Assembly: GCA_034509735.1 (NCBI GenBank)
Contig: JACGWO010000003.1
Location: forward strand, 39,416,873 to 39,480,872
Length of the DNA stretch: 64,000 bases
Direction of reading: 5' to 3'
DNA from: Sesamum alatum
Taxonomy: Eukaryota; Streptophyta; Magnoliopsida; Lamiales; Pedaliaceae
This document shows, piece after piece, positions 60,546 through 64,000 of this stretch. The notes under the pieces are model-generated. The model made no database searches, was not told the origin of the DNA, and worked only from the letters and a program-made list of their open reading frames with translations. The position numbers were made by a program, and so were the translations under genes. Every line of letters starts with the position of its first letter. The first letter of the stretch is position 1.

Positions 60546-60984
60546 TTACTCTATTTTGCAACTTCACTTTGCACATGTTTTCTCTCTATTCTCCAGTTAT
60601 TTTCAGCATACTTTTGCACATTTCAACAGTACACAACATCATTTTACCATTATTCTCACTTAATTCAAGTTTTCTCATTTATTTTATCAGTAGAACATTA
60701 CTGACTTAAGCATTGGAGTGTTAACCCCTCTCTGCAGGTTAGTCTTCCCTCCAATCTTGGAATTTTCATGAAGGTCCCTCGACATTTTGTGGTGTTGTTG
60801 GACCCTGGTACGCATCAAAAGTAATGAAATAAAATGTTGAAGTATAAATGAGTGAAATTACTCATTTATTGTGTATAAGAGAGAAATTAGAATTGACGCA
60901 AAACTCTAAGAAAATAAAATTGTTGTTTCAACCAATGTTGTTCTTTCCCGCTGGGGTGCTCTCAATTTATCGACAACCCTCACC

Positions 60985-61140
60985 GAGATCGAAAACCCCT
61001 TAGGAATTTGGTGGAGGATTATCTCAAGATGGTTGGATAAGGCTGAATCCCACATAGATTCGGTGGAGGGTCATCTCCCAACAGTTGAAGTATCCCCACA
61101 GATTCGATGGGGGTTATCTTTTGGCGGTTGGAGACCCACA
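60985..61140. repeat. Degenerate tandem repeat, three units of about 52-60 bp
   Basis: The units are anchored on GGAATTTGGTGGAGGATTATC, AGATTCGGTGGAGGGTCATC and AGATTCGATGGGGGTTATC, each followed by a GGTTGG or CAGTTG box. The phrase is decayed, and its origin is unknown. Confidence 0.4.
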
Positions 61141-62951
61141 ATCCTCGAGGGCAGTCGGAATTTGCTGCGGATGAGAGTATCTTTTGGAGATAAGGATGTC
61201 TTTTCAAATTCTCAGCAAAGTGGTTGAGGAGATACCTTCCCTCAACCAGAATCGCAAGACTTTAGGGTCCAATTGTTACTTCCGATTGGGGCGTCACGTG
61301 TCCCTACTTAGGTGGCTTGTCCTTATCTGATTTCTTGGGGTGTAACCCCAGAGGTCCTACGCGAGAGCCCCCTAAGTCATCCGTGGATACCATGTAATAT
61401 AGGCTTCGACTTTGGTTGGAGAATTCCAAGCCCCTAAACTTTCCTATGGGCCTGTGGTCGTCCTTGGATCTGGGCCCTCTCAAATCTAGACCGCTTGCGC
61501 TTTTTTGGGCCAATTTACTTCCTAGTGTATTGCTCACCGGATTCGCTAAGGCCTCTACTCGAACTGAGCTTTTCTAGAGACACTCTGGAGTCTGGACCCT
61601 CTCTCAAACTGGGCCTCTTGGGGACCCCTTGAGTCTTGCGTCCCTTTGCAACCTCTGTTTTTCATTTGAATCGTTTGAGCCCTTTAGGCTAACCCATTTT
61701 ATGGGCATTATATATATTCTTACTTGACATTGCAAATCATACTTCTCTCAAGATAACGTTGACAATAAAAATTTAAGTATACTAGTTAAATATTTTTCTA
61801 AAAGGAAACATAGTCTTCACTTTGTCAACTCGAAATCATTCTTGTGATATCAAAATAGTCTATCGTTTGAGGCCTATGTGCGGAATACCTGTGAACAACT
61901 TAATATCTGTAGGACTCATGGATACTTGGGTCCCATGAGAATCCAACAAGAATTACATTTCAATTAATCTTCTTTACGAAATACATGATCATCATTGTGA
62001 TTTAACAGATCCAAGAGAATATTTGAAAAGATACGACATTGGTTTGACGAATTTCGGGCATATAAAATATTTGATTGAAATTATGAGAAACAACACATCA
62101 TCGTAGATTTTCTTCTTGATTAATGTTAGATTTTGTTTCTAGATGTAGGAGGCAAAAATAGGCATTTTCTATGAGTCTTAATTAGGTTGAAATAGGAGAC
62201 AAAGAGGGTGTTGTCCAAAGTCAAGTTCTATAATTAGGCCCATGTTGTCCCTAAAATAATAACTTTGAGACTCATTTTCTTTAGGAACGATTAGACATCT
62301 CCTGAAATTTAATGTAATTATATATTAATCATTTCTAAAATAATATCGTTGGATTCTCATTACTTTTGACCACATTCAGAAATTCTCATCAAAATTAATA
62401 ATTATTAGAGAAATGAAATATCAAATCTTGCATAACTCCAACATATTAGATTGCATTGAAATCAATAGAAATGACAAAATTTCAAGACTTGGCAGAAAAT
62501 ATCATCATTCTTTTTTTTATGACACCATCATCAGTTCAAAGTTTGAAATCCATCCAAAGATTTTATTTGATTTAGGGTTGTGTAAGGAATTTTTAAAAAA
62601 TATATATATATTTTTTTTTAAAGAAATAAGTTAATACGTCATGTTATCAGATTTTTTGGCCAACTGATATGTGACATTAATAGAATCAAAGATATTTGAC
62701 ACGACGTATAGTTAGAAACAAGTAATTGGAAACAAAGCTAAAAGTGCTTCAACTGACAATTTCCCATAGAATTGTTATATAGGTTTTGAAAAATATTAAA
62801 TTGAAAACTATCTTTTTATAAACTAAAATCAAATGTGGAGTCTCATGTGGTTTCAAGTGGTTTTACAGTTTATAAGTAAATTTGGTTTCTAATTAAAAAA
62901 AAATAGTTAAAATTCACTAGAAGAAACATGAAGTTTGTTATGGTTAATTAT

Positions 62952-63247
62952 CATTTTTAGCAAATACTACCTAATTATGGCTATGCAATAGTTATTAACC
63001 GTTATTTCTCCAAACGAAGTCAAAACATTAATTACAACTTTGACAAGTATTTTGGCCATAGGTAAACCATGACAAGTGTTGAATAACTGTGGACAAAATC
63101 ATTTTTAGCAAATACTAACTAATTATGGCTACACAATAGTTATTAACCGTTGTTTTTTCAAACGAAGTCAAAACATTAGTTACAACTTTGGCAAGCATTT
63201 TGGCCATAGGTAAACCATGACGAGTGTTGAATAACCGTGGATAAAAT
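62952..63247. repeat. Tandem duplication, 2 x 148 bp
   Basis: Both units begin CATTTTTAGCAAATACTA and contain ACGAAGTCAAAACATTA and TTTTGGCCATAGGTAAACCA. They differ by roughly a dozen substitutions, so the duplication is fairly recent. It is not coding. Confidence 0.8.
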
Positions 63248-64000
63248 TTAAATTTTCACACCGATTTTATTTGATCAAGGATTAATAGTATTGATTTTTT
63301 ATAGCTTTTATATCGCAGTAATTTATAGTATAGAGAATAATTAATTTTTTTTTTTTTTTTTTGAGTAGTGAGTATTTAGGTTAGGGGAGAGCTAAAATAA
63401 AATTATAATTATTTATAAATAATTCAAAAGTAACACATTAAAAGATATCCAATACAACAAAAATAAATTTGAGAGAGAAATAAAAAAAAAACTTTATATA
63501 AGCAAATACAAAAAAATCACAAAAGACATTTTGGCGTCTTCGCTTTCTACTAATTTAACACATCAAAATTCTCATTATTTTTTATTTGCTTTCACATATT
63601 GCGCTTCTAAATTATTATATATATTTAATTTATAAAATTTTAGTAATTTATAAATTGACAGTTCGAGTTTGTGGCCACTATTTTCTGTTCTTTTTCTTTT
63701 TTTTTAATAATGAACGATAAACTATTAATTTGAAAGTACAATAATATTTTAAAATTAATTACTATTACAATATTCAATTTACAGTATAACAACATCACTA
63801 AATCTATCAATTAATATTAAAACAATCAAAGAATAATACAGATATCATATAAACTAAACAACACCTAACATACATAGTAGTCGAATCCATGACCTTTTAG
63901 TTTTGGGACCTCAACCTCACCACTTGGGTAAGAGATCATCGATCACTTTTTTCTGTTCTAGACAGTCGCAAAACTACAAGTACAATGCAATTTTACTATA

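Larger units (their letters stand above)
59885..64000. other. Right-hand intergenic region, no gene seen
   Basis: AT-rich DNA with repeats noted separately at 60225, 60985 and 62952, plus T runs (63344-63361). The short frames near 61019-61537 overlap on both strands and match no known protein. From about 61750 to 64000 I see no gene. Confidence 0.5.

Overview
The window is nuclear DNA of a flowering plant, almost certainly a eudicot. It has AT-rich intergenic DNA, many short introns with GT-AG borders, three clear plant orthologues (a mitochondrial-type RecA, a bHLH041-like transcription factor and the DEAH5/PRP22 splicing helicase), and plant DNA transposons (two MULEs, a CACTA end, MITE-like elements). 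I cannot name the species; no rRNA, tRNA or CRISPR is visible.

Layout. Positions 1-20016 hold a head-to-tail tandem array of four copies of one 13-exon gene of about 390 codons whose family I do not recognise. Copy 1 is cut by the window edge; copies 2 and 3 are intact; copy 4 has a one-base loss at the start of exon 7 that a shifted splice acceptor could rescue. Copies 2-4 share a promoter block with a TGACGTG motif, a CCCGCC box and a (TA)n tract about 100 bases before the ATG. The spacers hold transposon debris: a 1.56 kb inverted-repeat element at 7058-8622, a truncated relative at 1690-2095, and a CACTA right end at 15418. From 20017 to 25445 there is AT-rich repeat DNA and then a decayed MULE (23277-25445) whose long terminal inverted repeats each contain a near-perfect hairpin.

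Positions 25837-52627 are the conventional gene-rich part: RECA2-like (+, 8 exons), bHLH041-like (-, 8 exons with a 15-nt microexon, convergent with RECA2), DEAH5/PRP22 (+, 2 exons, divergent from bHLH041) and a serine alpha/beta hydrolase (+, 6 coding exons). These are ordinary housekeeping and regulatory genes with no evident shared pathway. A possible minus-strand gene remnant lies between DEAH5 and the hydrolase.

Positions 52628-64000 are again repeat-rich: a GC-rich, CpG-retaining block (54790-56480) that looks like a relatively young insertion, two MITE-like repeats, a second decayed MULE with a SWIM zinc finger (57700-59884), and several short tandem duplications. The part most likely to be undescribed is the four-copy gene array at the left.
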